A model generated the notes under the pieces. It ran no database searches. It was not told the origin of the DNA and saw only the letters and a list, made by a program, of their open reading frames with translations. A stretch of DNA of 6,348 bases from Candidatus Bathyarchaeota archaeon CG07_land_8_20_14_0_80_47_9 (lineage in GTDB: Archaea > Thermoproteota > Bathyarchaeia > Bathyarchaeales > Bathycorpusculaceae). The stretch spans positions 1,363-7,710 of the forward strand of contig PEWI01000128.1 in assembly GCA_002779555.1 (NCBI GenBank). The letters run 5' to 3'. Below are positions 1 through 5,886 of this stretch, piece by piece (within the stretch, counting starts at the first letter, position 1; each line of letters opens with the position of its first letter). Position numbers and translations under genes: made by a program.

Positions 1-442
1 TCGCTCCCATCAGTTTTGAAGCTGAAAAGGTCACGCTGACGAACAGGGCGATGCCCAAGACAAAATATTTCATGTAAACCATAGAATCATGAGTTCTGGA
101 AGAGAAGTCTGCCTGCTTACGTTTGATAAATCCCACTAGGTCTTGAACAAAACCGAAAGGACAAATCCAGCCGCACAGTGACTTACCGATCAGCACTCCT
201 ACGATTAGAAATGAGGCTAAGGCAAGCCATGGGAAAACAGCATTGTAAAGTGCGAACTGTAGAGCCGTGAATGCATCGCCTGCAGTGTTCTGTTGAAGCC
301 CCCATGTCCAGAGAACAGGAAATAACAACGGCAAAGCTCCCAAGTTGAAGATGATTGCGCTGAAGAATATGAAGGACAGAAATTGCACTATTCTGCGAGG
401 AGTATTGTACTTGAGGAGGTATTCTTTTATTTCGCCAGCCAA
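1..442 (-). CDS. NapH-like membrane 4Fe-4S binding protein (N-terminal part, runs off left edge)
   Basis: The first 147 residues of a membrane protein are present; the rest lies beyond the left edge. The start is TTG at 442. An in-frame TAG sits directly before it, so nothing further upstream is possible in this frame, and a GAGGCG ribosome binding site lies 7 bases away. Hydrophobic segments run at about residues 18-45 and 68-87, then the motif CGWICPFGF follows at 90-98 (Cys90 and Cys94, CxxxCP), and another membrane segment begins near 124. This order of membrane helices with a CxxxCP motif just after a helix is typical of the Fer4_5 group (NapH, NosR C-terminus, YccM, CcoG-like), which pass electrons at the membrane through [4Fe-4S] clusters. 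Full-length relatives usually have a second CxxxCP and often ferredoxin-type motifs further on, which cannot be seen here. It follows tldE by 43 bases on the same strand and is probably co-transcribed with it. Family fairly sure; specific role unknown. Confidence 0.8.
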   Translation of the reverse strand, partial: MAGEIKEYLLKYNTPRRIVQFLSFIFFSAIIFNLGALPLLFPVLWTWGLQQNTAGDAFTALQFALYNAVFPWLALASFLIVGVLIGKSLCGWICPFGFVQDLVGFIKRKQADFSSRTHDSMVYMKYFVLGIALFVSVTFSASKLMGA

Positions 443-449
443 CTATTTT

Positions 450-455
450 CGCCTC
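450..455 (-). promoter_or_regulatory. Ribosome binding site of the NapH-like gene
   Basis: GAGGCG reads on the minus strand 7 bases before the TTG start at 442. It supports a non-ATG start that a plain ATG search would miss; the nearby ATG at 461 opens a different frame with no recognisable protein. Confidence 0.5.
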
Positions 456-485
456 TTCCATGCCTCTAACGAGAGTCCAAGTTAT

Positions 486-1850
486 TTATTTTCCGATGAC
501 TTTAACGTTTTCCACAAGCACCCAAGGCGCCACTAACTGCCCAATCTTTCGCTCATTGTCAGCTACTGCAGAAACATTGGCCAATACTTGATAGATGTTG
601 CCAGTGACCATCATCCCCTTGGTAGCATGAGTAACCTCACCTTTCTCGATCTTCCATGAAGGAGCCGCAACGACAGAAAAATCACCACTGGCAAGGTTGC
701 TGCTGTGTGCACCTTGCACGAAATACACGATGAGACCGTCTTCTGCTTCGTTGACAAGCTTTTCCGGTGACCTGCTCCCTGGCATTATGTGGAAGTTTGT
801 GGCTTCCACTGCCGGCGTGGACAAGTATCCAGCCCTAGCAGCGTTTCCCGTGCTTTCCAGCCCTTCCTTCTTGGCAGTGTAATTGTCATAGATGTAGTTG
901 CGAAGGATACCCTTTTCCATGATAAGCGTCTTCTGTTGTGGCACTCCCTCAGCGTCGAATTTCCCCGTGTGGATGCCGCCTTTGAGCAGCCCGTCGTCAT
1001 AGATCGTCACAGCTTCAGACGCTATTCTCTGTCCTATCTTGCCTTTCAACGCGGATTGGTTCCTCTGAACGTAGTCTGCCTTCACTGCGTTGATGAAGGT
1101 GTAATACAGAAGTTGCTGCAAAGCAAATTGGGTGAATATTACCTTACTGCCTTTTGTCTCCACCTTCTTGGCCTTCAAAGCCGAGACAGCAAGCTTGGCC
1201 GCTTCTTTGCCAACCCACTCAGGGTCTATGTCATATCTTCTCTCAGCGTTAAACTCGAAGCACACAGGAGTGACGTTTTTCCCATCATTCGCTACCGTTG
1301 CCAAGCTGCACTCGATAATGGTTCCGTGGTCAAAGACTGAAATGCCGTTCGAGTTGGCCACTGCATTGGACGGGTATGACGCGCCTGCTCCTCCATCTAT
1401 CGGCAGCACTCGCTTGTCCGTCTGTTCTGCCGCCTCCAGCATCACCGATGCAACTTTCACCAAATCCTCTGCATGTAGCTCGACAATCTTGCTGTCATAC
1501 GTGTCTTCAACAGAGCCGAGCGGCTTCTTGGGTGGAAGACCAAGCCAGTTCTCGTCCGGCTTGCTTGCCCTAGCCGAGCTTATCGCTCTGAGGATGGTCT
1601 CCTCAACAGCTACCTTGTCCTCTAGCACGTTAGTGTAGGAGAAGCCAACCGCCTTGTTTACTATGGCTCTAACTCCCAGACCGCAATCAATTATCCTTGA
1701 GCTTCTAGCCACCTGTCCACGTTCGATGCCAACCGTGGTGGTGAGTCCCTGATACGTGTAGGCCTCAGCTTCATCAGCGCCCTTCTTCACGGCAGAGCTG
1801 ACTACGTCTTCGGCCAAGCTCAGCATTTCCTCGGGCTTAAGCACTGCCAC
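486..1850 (-). CDS. tldE: TldE/PmbA, non-catalytic subunit of the TldD-TldE metalloprotease
   Basis: The 454-residue product has the usual length and architecture of TldE (PmbA). The family forms a heteromeric complex with TldD in the cytoplasm that hydrolyses unfolded or modified peptides; in E. coli it matures microcin B17 and degrades the CcdA antitoxin. Visible family signatures are YDDG at 284-287 and EGVPQQKTL at 301-309, both shared with the partner TldD, a C-terminal SGDFS at 388-392 and TGN at 416-418. Where TldD has its zinc motif HExxxH, this protein has FTQFALQQLLYY (239-250), with no His or Glu, so it is the inactive partner. The start is GTG at 1850, 14 bases inside the end of tldD, with GAGGTG 7 bases upstream. 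The overlap points to translational coupling, as expected for two subunits of one complex. The natural substrate in this organism cannot be told from the sequence. Confidence 0.93.
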   Translation of the reverse strand: MAVLKPEEMLSLAEDVVSSAVKKGADEAEAYTYQGLTTTVGIERGQVARSSRIIDCGLGVRAIVNKAVGFSYTNVLEDKVAVEETILRAISSARASKPDENWLGLPPKKPLGSVEDTYDSKIVELHAEDLVKVASVMLEAAEQTDKRVLPIDGGAGASYPSNAVANSNGISVFDHGTIIECSLATVANDGKNVTPVCFEFNAERRYDIDPEWVGKEAAKLAVSALKAKKVETKGSKVIFTQFALQQLLYYTFINAVKADYVQRNQSALKGKIGQRIASEAVTIYDDGLLKGGIHTGKFDAEGVPQQKTLIMEKGILRNYIYDNYTAKKEGLESTGNAARAGYLSTPAVEATNFHIMPGSRSPEKLVNEAEDGLIVYFVQGAHSSNLASGDFSVVAAPSWKIEKGEVTHATKGMMVTGNIYQVLANVSAVADNERKIGQLVAPWVLVENVKVIGK

Positions 1851-3222
1851 CTACGAGCACCTCTTTCACTCTGATGTGCGGACCTCCATCACAAACGAAA
1901 GCCGATTGCCCTTTGCCGCATATTCCAGGCCACAGTTCAAAGTCCTTCCCAACAGCGTCCACTTTCAGTAGAGTCTCAAGAGTGTTGCCGCTTACAGAAG
2001 CATTGCGCACTGGTTCGCCAATTTCGCCTTGGACTATTTCGTAAGCCTCCTGTGTGCCCACCTGGAAAGTCCCGTCCAAGTTTGCTTCACCGCCTCTGAA
2101 CCTCTTGAAGTAGTAGCCGAACTTGACGCCTTCAACCAATTCCTCGAAGGAACGGTCCTTCGGCTCCATGATTGTATTGCGCATTCGGATGAGTGGCTCA
2201 ACGCGGAAGTCTTTGGCCCTTGCGTTGCCTGTTGGTTTCGCAGCGAGTTTATGTGCCGTTTCACGATTATGCATCAACCCTGTCACAACGCCATCCTTTA
2301 CAAGCAGCGTCCTCTGCGAGGGAACTCCTTCATCGTCATACTTGAAAGAGCCGAAAGCACCATCTATCGTGCCATCGTCGTAAAAAGTGACAAGGTTGGA
2401 TGCTATTCTCTTTCCCAGCTTGCCAGCTAGGATAGAGCCTGACAGGGTGAAGTCAGCTTCCGCCAAGTGCCCGAAAGCTTCGTGAACGAATGTACCGACG
2501 ACATTCGGCGCCAGAACCGCTGGAAAAGTCCCGCCCTTAGGAGGTTTTGCCCGCAGTTGGTCAACGGCTCGCTTTGCGACTCTTTCGCCCACGATTTCTG
2601 GAGTTTCAACATCGAACACCTCGTACCCCGCCGTTGAGCCTACGGCATCTCGGCTAGAAGTGAGAACGTCTGCCTGCAATGCTGTGGCGCTCACTCCCAG
2701 CCAAACGTAAAGATTGTCCTGCTCAATGTATGTGCCTTCATTGTTCATGAAAAAAGTCGTCCCGGTCACGTCTAGATAGTCTATGGTGCAACTTTTGACG
2801 CGGTTGTCATAGCCTAACACCGTGTTGCTCAAACTCGATGTTGTGTTAATCTTGTCTTCAACTGGAACTTTCGAAGGGTCTTTCCGCGGTTTTAGCACGA
2901 CTTTGTCTTGGACGGCTTTGGCTTCTACAAGTTTTATAGGAGCCTTAAGCCTTGAACTCGCAGCCTTCGCCATCTTACACGCGTCTGAGACTGCCTCGGT
3001 CAAGGTCTCAGCACCTAGAGCGCCGACGGAAGCAAAGCCCCACGCACCTTTCACAAGAACTCGCAAGGCAGCCCCGTTCTCAATTCCCTGCTTAGCCGCT
3101 TCAACGCGCCCCTCTTTGACGGTGAGCATTGTTTTGAAGAGCCTTTGCGCACGGGCTTCGACATATTCTGCCTCACGCTTCTGCGTAGCGAAGTTAACTA
3201 CCTTGCCTAGAATGTCTTTCAA
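1837..3222 (-). CDS. tldD: TldD, catalytic subunit of the TldD-TldE zinc metalloprotease
   Basis: The 461-residue protein is a full-length TldD. The zinc-binding HExxxH is HEAFGH at 247-252, and a C-terminal GICGKGQ at 433-439 supplies Cys435, matching the Cys that is the third zinc ligand in the E. coli enzyme. The shared family elements YDDG (281-284), EGVPSQRTL (298-306) and TGNAR (331-335) are present. TldD works as a complex with TldE, clamping extended peptides and cleaving them as an endo- or carboxypeptidase. The chosen start is TTG at 3222, preceded by GAGG with a 6-base gap; I found no ATG, GTG or TTG in frame over the preceding 70 bases or so. A 156-base spacer upstream suggests a promoter of its own. 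The last 14 bases overlap tldE. No RiPP precursor, toxin-antitoxin pair or other obvious substrate gene is visible nearby. Confidence 0.95.
   Translation of the reverse strand: MKDILGKVVNFATQKREAEYVEARAQRLFKTMLTVKEGRVEAAKQGIENGAALRVLVKGAWGFASVGALGAETLTEAVSDACKMAKAASSRLKAPIKLVEAKAVQDKVVLKPRKDPSKVPVEDKINTTSSLSNTVLGYDNRVKSCTIDYLDVTGTTFFMNNEGTYIEQDNLYVWLGVSATALQADVLTSSRDAVGSTAGYEVFDVETPEIVGERVAKRAVDQLRAKPPKGGTFPAVLAPNVVGTFVHEAFGHLAEADFTLSGSILAGKLGKRIASNLVTFYDDGTIDGAFGSFKYDDEGVPSQRTLLVKDGVVTGLMHNRETAHKLAAKPTGNARAKDFRVEPLIRMRNTIMEPKDRSFEELVEGVKFGYYFKRFRGGEANLDGTFQVGTQEAYEIVQGEIGEPVRNASVSGNTLETLLKVDAVGKDFELWPGICGKGQSAFVCDGGPHIRVKEVLVGGSA
1858..1863 (-). promoter_or_regulatory. Ribosome binding site of tldE inside tldD
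   Basis: GAGGTG, encoded within the last codons of tldD (Glu-Val of the C-terminal KEVLVGG), lies 7 bases before the GTG start of tldE. It fixes the start at 1850 and implies that both subunits are translated from one message. Confidence 0.65.
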
Positions 3223-3233
3223 GAATTTCCTCT

Positions 3234-3250
3234 TCCGACGATTTGTCGGA
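3234..3250. promoter_or_regulatory. Perfect inverted repeat in the tldD leader
   Basis: TCCGAC and GTCGGA form a perfect 6-bp inverted repeat around a 5-base spacer. It ends 12 bases before the tldD start and abuts the GAGG ribosome binding site at 3229-3232. If the TATA-like box at 3272-3279 is used, the repeat lies at or just after the transcription start. It could be an operator or a small leader hairpin (six pairs, four of them G-C) that affects ribosome access. The role is inferred; only the repeat itself is observed. Confidence 0.4.
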
Positions 3251-3271
3251 TGGGATTCTAATTGAAGCGGG

Positions 3272-3279
3272 TTTATATT
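3272..3279 (-). promoter_or_regulatory. Candidate archaeal TATA box for tldD
   Basis: The minus strand reads AATATAAA, an AT-rich block resembling an archaeal box A, placed about 50 bases before the tldD TTG. A start of transcription about 26 bases downstream (near 3250) would leave a leader of about 28 bases containing the ribosome binding site. The other strand reads TTTATATT, so direction is not fixed by the box itself; no plus-strand gene follows it. Confidence 0.35.
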
Positions 3280-3378
3280 GATTGTTATGGTTTCCCCGAC
3301 GGGGCAAACTGCTTCAGAGCAAGAAACAAACAGTCTTTTTCATAAACGTGTGGACGAAACTGATAAACTGAAAAATGC

Positions 3379-3717
3379 TTATGTTTTTCGCAGCGACTTT
3401 ATCTGGCTGACGAAGTCAAACTCGTCTCGTTCCCTTTCCAGTTCTATCCTGCGAAGCAAACCGTAGCTTGAGTATATGTCCCCCAAGATTTTCTGTTCAA
3501 TGACGTAAGCACCGGATCTCAAAAAGTCTTCAAGCCCTGCGGCGAATATCTCGATTCTGTCGGCCACTTCCTCCTTCTTTAGTGAATAGTTGCTTTCTAA
3601 GTGCCTGTAAATCAGATGCGTGGCCTCTTCACCGAACACTTGTCGCAAGACTCGGTCGATGATTTTTTCGATTTTGGCGTCGCTTCTGTTGGTTGTTTGT
3701 TGTATGATGTTTTCCAT
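3379..3717 (-). CDS. Uncharacterised 112-residue helical protein
   Basis: I do not recognise a defined function. The protein starts with ATG (the only ATG start in the window), with GAAGG 8 bases upstream. It is soluble, rich in charged residues and appears almost entirely helical: an N-terminal helix at about 12-28, a helix around 30-41 (GEEATHLIYRHLE), a segment at 48-66 (EEVADRIEIFAAGLEDFL), one at 70-83 and an acidic/basic C-terminal helix from about 87. The pattern of a short domain with 'ATHLIYRHLE' followed by 'GLEDFLRSGAYVIE' resembles small archaeal proteins sometimes described as NitrOD5-like output domains; this is from memory and uncertain. There is no Cys, no membrane segment and no obvious DNA-binding motif. 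It lies between endonuclease Q (101 bases away) and tldD (156 bases away), all on one strand, so it may have its own promoter. That it is a real gene is fairly sure from codon-like structure and the ribosome binding site. Confidence 0.75.
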   Translation of the reverse strand: MENIIQQTTNRSDAKIEKIIDRVLRQVFGEEATHLIYRHLESNYSLKKEEVADRIEIFAAGLEDFLRSGAYVIEQKILGDIYSSYGLLRRIELERERDEFDFVSQIKSLRKT

Positions 3718-3753
3718 TATCTTTGCCTTCTGGATGTATATCGTGTGTATTGC

Positions 3754-3766
3754 GACTTAATAAGTC
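3754..3766. repeat. 13-base palindrome upstream of the 112-residue protein gene
   Basis: GACTTA-A-TAAGTC is a perfect 6-bp inverted repeat around one base. It sits about 37-49 bases before the ATG at 3717, where an archaeal TATA box could lie, and its core TTATTAA is AT-rich. It may be a promoter element or the binding site of a dimeric regulator. It is flanked by an imperfect inverted pair (TGTATATCGTGTGT at 3736-3749 and ACACACATACA at 3785-3795). Confidence 0.35.
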
Positions 3767-3818
3767 TTGTCGTAGATTTGTTTAACACACATACAGCTAG
3801 ACCATGCAGAAAGACCCT

Positions 3819-5105
3819 TCACATGAAGTCGGAGAGATTCAATTGTTGAACTCTTTGAGGACCGACCTTCTCTTTGAACTGGTCTTCGAAAATTGCAATC
3901 TGACCGTAAACTCCATCATATCCCGGTGCAATTCTGACGTCTCCTTCTCGAACTCTGACTACCGCTTCCGCTATCTGCACATCAGCAACCGACATTAGTG
4001 CTTCTTTAGACGCGTCGATAAGCACGGTGTACTCGTCGCCGAATCTCTCGATCAATGAATTGTAAATGCTCCACACCTTCTGGGTAGACGGAGAATCAAC
4101 ACGCAAAACAGTTGAAATGATTTCCGAAAGCGGGAGCAAACGCACAAAACCCACCGCGCCCTCAGGTTTGAAGCCAAGTGGTCTGTCAGCCAATTCCTCA
4201 ACCCGCTGCTCGACGCCCTTAGTCAGTTTCCTGCGACAGACAGGGCAGATGTTTCCAAGCTTGATAGCCTCTTTCGCTGAAAGTGATACGTGACAGTTTC
4301 TGTGACCAGTCCAATGATATTTGCCGTAGGCTGGGTCGGTTTCAATCGTGAACTTAAACCTCTCAGTGTCTTTCCGCCTGACTGCGTCGACGACCTCGAA
4401 GTAGCTTGGCTTTTCCAGCTCGAACACGTTGGCCTCTCTTCCGATGCGCCAAGGCCAGAAACTATGACTGTCACTGTTCGAAACGAGAGCAAACCTGTCC
4501 AGCTTGCTCAAACGCCAATTCATAGGCGGATCCGAGGACAGACCAGTCTCCAAAGCGTAAATGTGCTTCGTCATGTCCTGATAGCAGTCTTCAACGCTGT
4601 CAAAGCCGCTGAACGCGCCGAAAATGCTGAACCAAGGCGTCCATGCATGCGCAGGGAAGACCATGTTTTCGCTTGAGACTTCCATCACTTCTTCGACCAG
4701 ATGCGGCGCATCCATGTTCAGGGTCGGTCGACCGTCGGACGCCAAGTCGCCGTATTTTAACAGTCTGTCGTTGATTTGGGCTGCATTTTCCAGGCTGGGC
4801 GTCAGAATCACATGGTGAATCTTTTTGGTCTCGCCTGCGAAGGTGAATATCGTGCTTACCTCGGTCGTTGCCATGAAATGCACAGGCAGTTCCGGGTTCT
4901 TCGCAATCTTGTAGAGGCCTGTGTCTGGTTCTGGAACCAGCATTTCCTGCATTTCAGCGAACCATTTTGGATGGGTGAAGTCGCCTGTGCCCACAAGGTT
5001 CACTCCCTTGATTCTTGCAAAACGGCCAATTTCCTCAATGGACATCCTTTCACTTGTGGCACGGCTGTATCGACTGTGAATGTGCAAATCAGCAGTTACT
5101 CTCAC
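3819..5105 (-). CDS. Endonuclease Q (EndoQ), PHP-domain DNA repair nuclease
   Basis: The 428-residue protein matches endonuclease Q in length (the Pyrococcus enzyme is about 424) and motif order. EndoQ nicks DNA 5' of uracil, hypoxanthine and abasic sites and starts repair of deaminated bases. The PHP metal-binding residues are visible: DLHIHS at 6-11 (His8, His10), GTGDFTHP at 39-46 (Asp42), TTEVS at 80-84 (Glu82), His97/98, AHAW at 152-155 (His153) and SNSDSHS at 209-215 (Asp212, His214). A zinc-finger-like part follows, with GHRNCH at 267-272 and CPVC at 287-290. The region 317-380 (VGFVRLLPL, then STVLRV) is the C-terminal part of the family. The start is GTG at 5105, with AGGAGGG 6 bases upstream; it overlaps the upstream VTT gene by 17 bases. 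Older annotation calls such proteins TIGR00375 or generic PHP phosphoesterase, but the combination of PHP core with the Cys motif and length favours EndoQ. Confidence 0.9.
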   Translation of the reverse strand: MRVTADLHIHSRYSRATSERMSIEEIGRFARIKGVNLVGTGDFTHPKWFAEMQEMLVPEPDTGLYKIAKNPELPVHFMATTEVSTIFTFAGETKKIHHVILTPSLENAAQINDRLLKYGDLASDGRPTLNMDAPHLVEEVMEVSSENMVFPAHAWTPWFSIFGAFSGFDSVEDCYQDMTKHIYALETGLSSDPPMNWRLSKLDRFALVSNSDSHSFWPWRIGREANVFELEKPSYFEVVDAVRRKDTERFKFTIETDPAYGKYHWTGHRNCHVSLSAKEAIKLGNICPVCRRKLTKGVEQRVEELADRPLGFKPEGAVGFVRLLPLSEIISTVLRVDSPSTQKVWSIYNSLIERFGDEYTVLIDASKEALMSVADVQIAEAVVRVREGDVRIAPGYDGVYGQIAIFEDQFKEKVGPQRVQQLNLSDFM

Positions 5106-5796
5106 GTTCTGCCCTCCTATCCCCCTTTTCGTTCAAGCGCTTTTCAATGTACTTCTCCCAGTCAAGCTTGAACATAACAACGAGCACGATGACCAGCAAC
5201 GCTACTGCCAGAACCATGCCGATCACAATCGACATCCAGTCGCTTTCCGCTCCGAAAACACTTTGGATAGCGTGTATCGAAAAGCGGCCGCTGTAAGCGA
5301 CTATGAGGTTCACGCAGAATTTTCCAATCAAGGCTGGAATGAATGCTCGGACAACGCTGTAACGTAGGATGCCCAATGGAATGAAAAGCAGATCGTCAGG
5401 CAACGGTGTTAGTGCAAAAATGAAGATGACAAGCCAGCCATATCTGTTGAAAACCCTCACCAAGACATCCATCTTGCTCTTATACTTCTCTCCGATCGCT
5501 TTTCTGCCGCCGAAACCGACGAGGTACGAAGTGAATTCTCCTGTGGCAGAGCCTATGCCCGCCGCGACGGCAATCCAGAGAGGCTCAAAAACCCAATTTC
5601 CGTTCATCTTCAACCCTGCAAGAGCGAAAATGACCACCGTGTACGGAATCGGAAAAAAGATGGACGCGGCGCCGATCAGGCTGATCAGAAATATTCCGAA
5701 GTATCCATACTGAACTGAAAGAGTCTGCATCCAACTAACCAAGTCTTGCAACTGCAAACCGAAAGCGTTCTCCCATCCCACTGATTTAGAAACCAA
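5089..5796 (-). CDS. DedA/VTT (SNARE-associated) family membrane protein
   Basis: The 235-residue product is an integral membrane protein of the DedA/VTT group (SNARE_assoc domain). Hydrophobic segments lie at about 31-61 (with the re-entrant-type FFPIPY at 47-52), 72-94, 119-142, 150-169 and 188-209. The glycine-rich stretch GIGSATGEFTSYLVGFGG (80-97) and ALTPLPDDL (128-136) match family positions that form the re-entrant loops. A charged tail (210-235) ends the protein. Members act as lipid or lipid-carrier translocases or in membrane homeostasis; the substrate of the archaeal type is not established. An in-frame TAA lies 4-6 bases before the TTG at 5796, so the start is this TTG or a later codon (GTG at 5781 or ATG at 5730, residue 23). 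None has a clear ribosome binding site, and a nearly leaderless message is possible. Its end overlaps the EndoQ start by 17 bases. Confidence 0.87.
   Translation of the reverse strand: MVSKSVGWENAFGLQLQDLVSWMQTLSVQYGYFGIFLISLIGAASIFFPIPYTVVIFALAGLKMNGNWVFEPLWIAVAAGIGSATGEFTSYLVGFGGRKAIGEKYKSKMDVLVRVFNRYGWLVIFIFALTPLPDDLLFIPLGILRYSVVRAFIPALIGKFCVNLIVAYSGRFSIHAIQSVFGAESDWMSIVIGMVLAVALLVIVLVVMFKLDWEKYIEKRLNEKGDRRAERESNC
5112..5118 (-). promoter_or_regulatory. Strong ribosome binding site of the endonuclease Q gene
   Basis: AGGAGGG reads on the minus strand 6 bases before the GTG at 5105. It lies inside the last codons of the VTT gene, fixes the GTG start and indicates translation of both genes from one transcript. 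Confidence 0.7.
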
Positions 5797-5886
5797 CGCT
5801 TAAAGAGGTTACCATACCAAGCATCACACTTAAATGAAAGCATAACCTAAAGGAAAATCCACAAGATTTTGAGAGGAACCAAGAAA
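5797..5886. promoter_or_regulatory. Divergent intergenic region with shared TATA-like box
   Basis: These 90 bases separate the minus-strand VTT gene from the plus-strand ferredoxin gene. CTTAAATG at 5829-5836 is the best TATA-like block for the plus strand: transcription from about 5858 would give a leader carrying GAGAGG (5871-5876). Read the other way it is CATTTAAG, about 35 bases before the VTT start, which could serve a very short leader. A second block, CTTTAAG, lies at 5799-5805 on the minus strand. These are guesses from sequence pattern and spacing only. Confidence 0.35.

Noticed and set aside
183..461. Minus-strand 92-residue frame starting with ATG at 461
   Set aside because: The composition is unlike a protein, and the overlapping frame from TTG 442 encodes a clear membrane protein with CGWICPFGF; this frame is a shadow.
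789..1340. Plus-strand 183-residue open frame opposite tldE
   Set aside because: It lies wholly antisense to a well-supported tldE and has no recognisable domain; long antisense frames are common opposite biased coding sequence.
2822..3265. Plus-strand 147-residue open frame opposite the start of tldD
   Set aside because: It is antisense to the conserved N-terminal part of tldD, low in complexity (Ser, Ala, Leu, Thr) and without family features.
3305..3335. Possible short peptide (MKKTVCFLL) on the minus strand in the tldD spacer, considered as a TldD substrate precursor
   Set aside because: It is only nine residues long, has no ribosome binding site and nothing resembling a RiPP precursor; no modification enzyme lies nearby.
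3371..3375. T5 run on the minus strand just after the 112-residue gene, considered as an archaeal terminator
   Set aside because: A run of five T is too short to call by eye in an AT-rich spacer, and no second tract follows at once.
3278..3466. Plus-strand 62-residue frame crossing the tldD upstream spacer
   Set aside because: It begins at a TTG with no ribosome binding site and runs antisense into the 112-residue gene; no known features.
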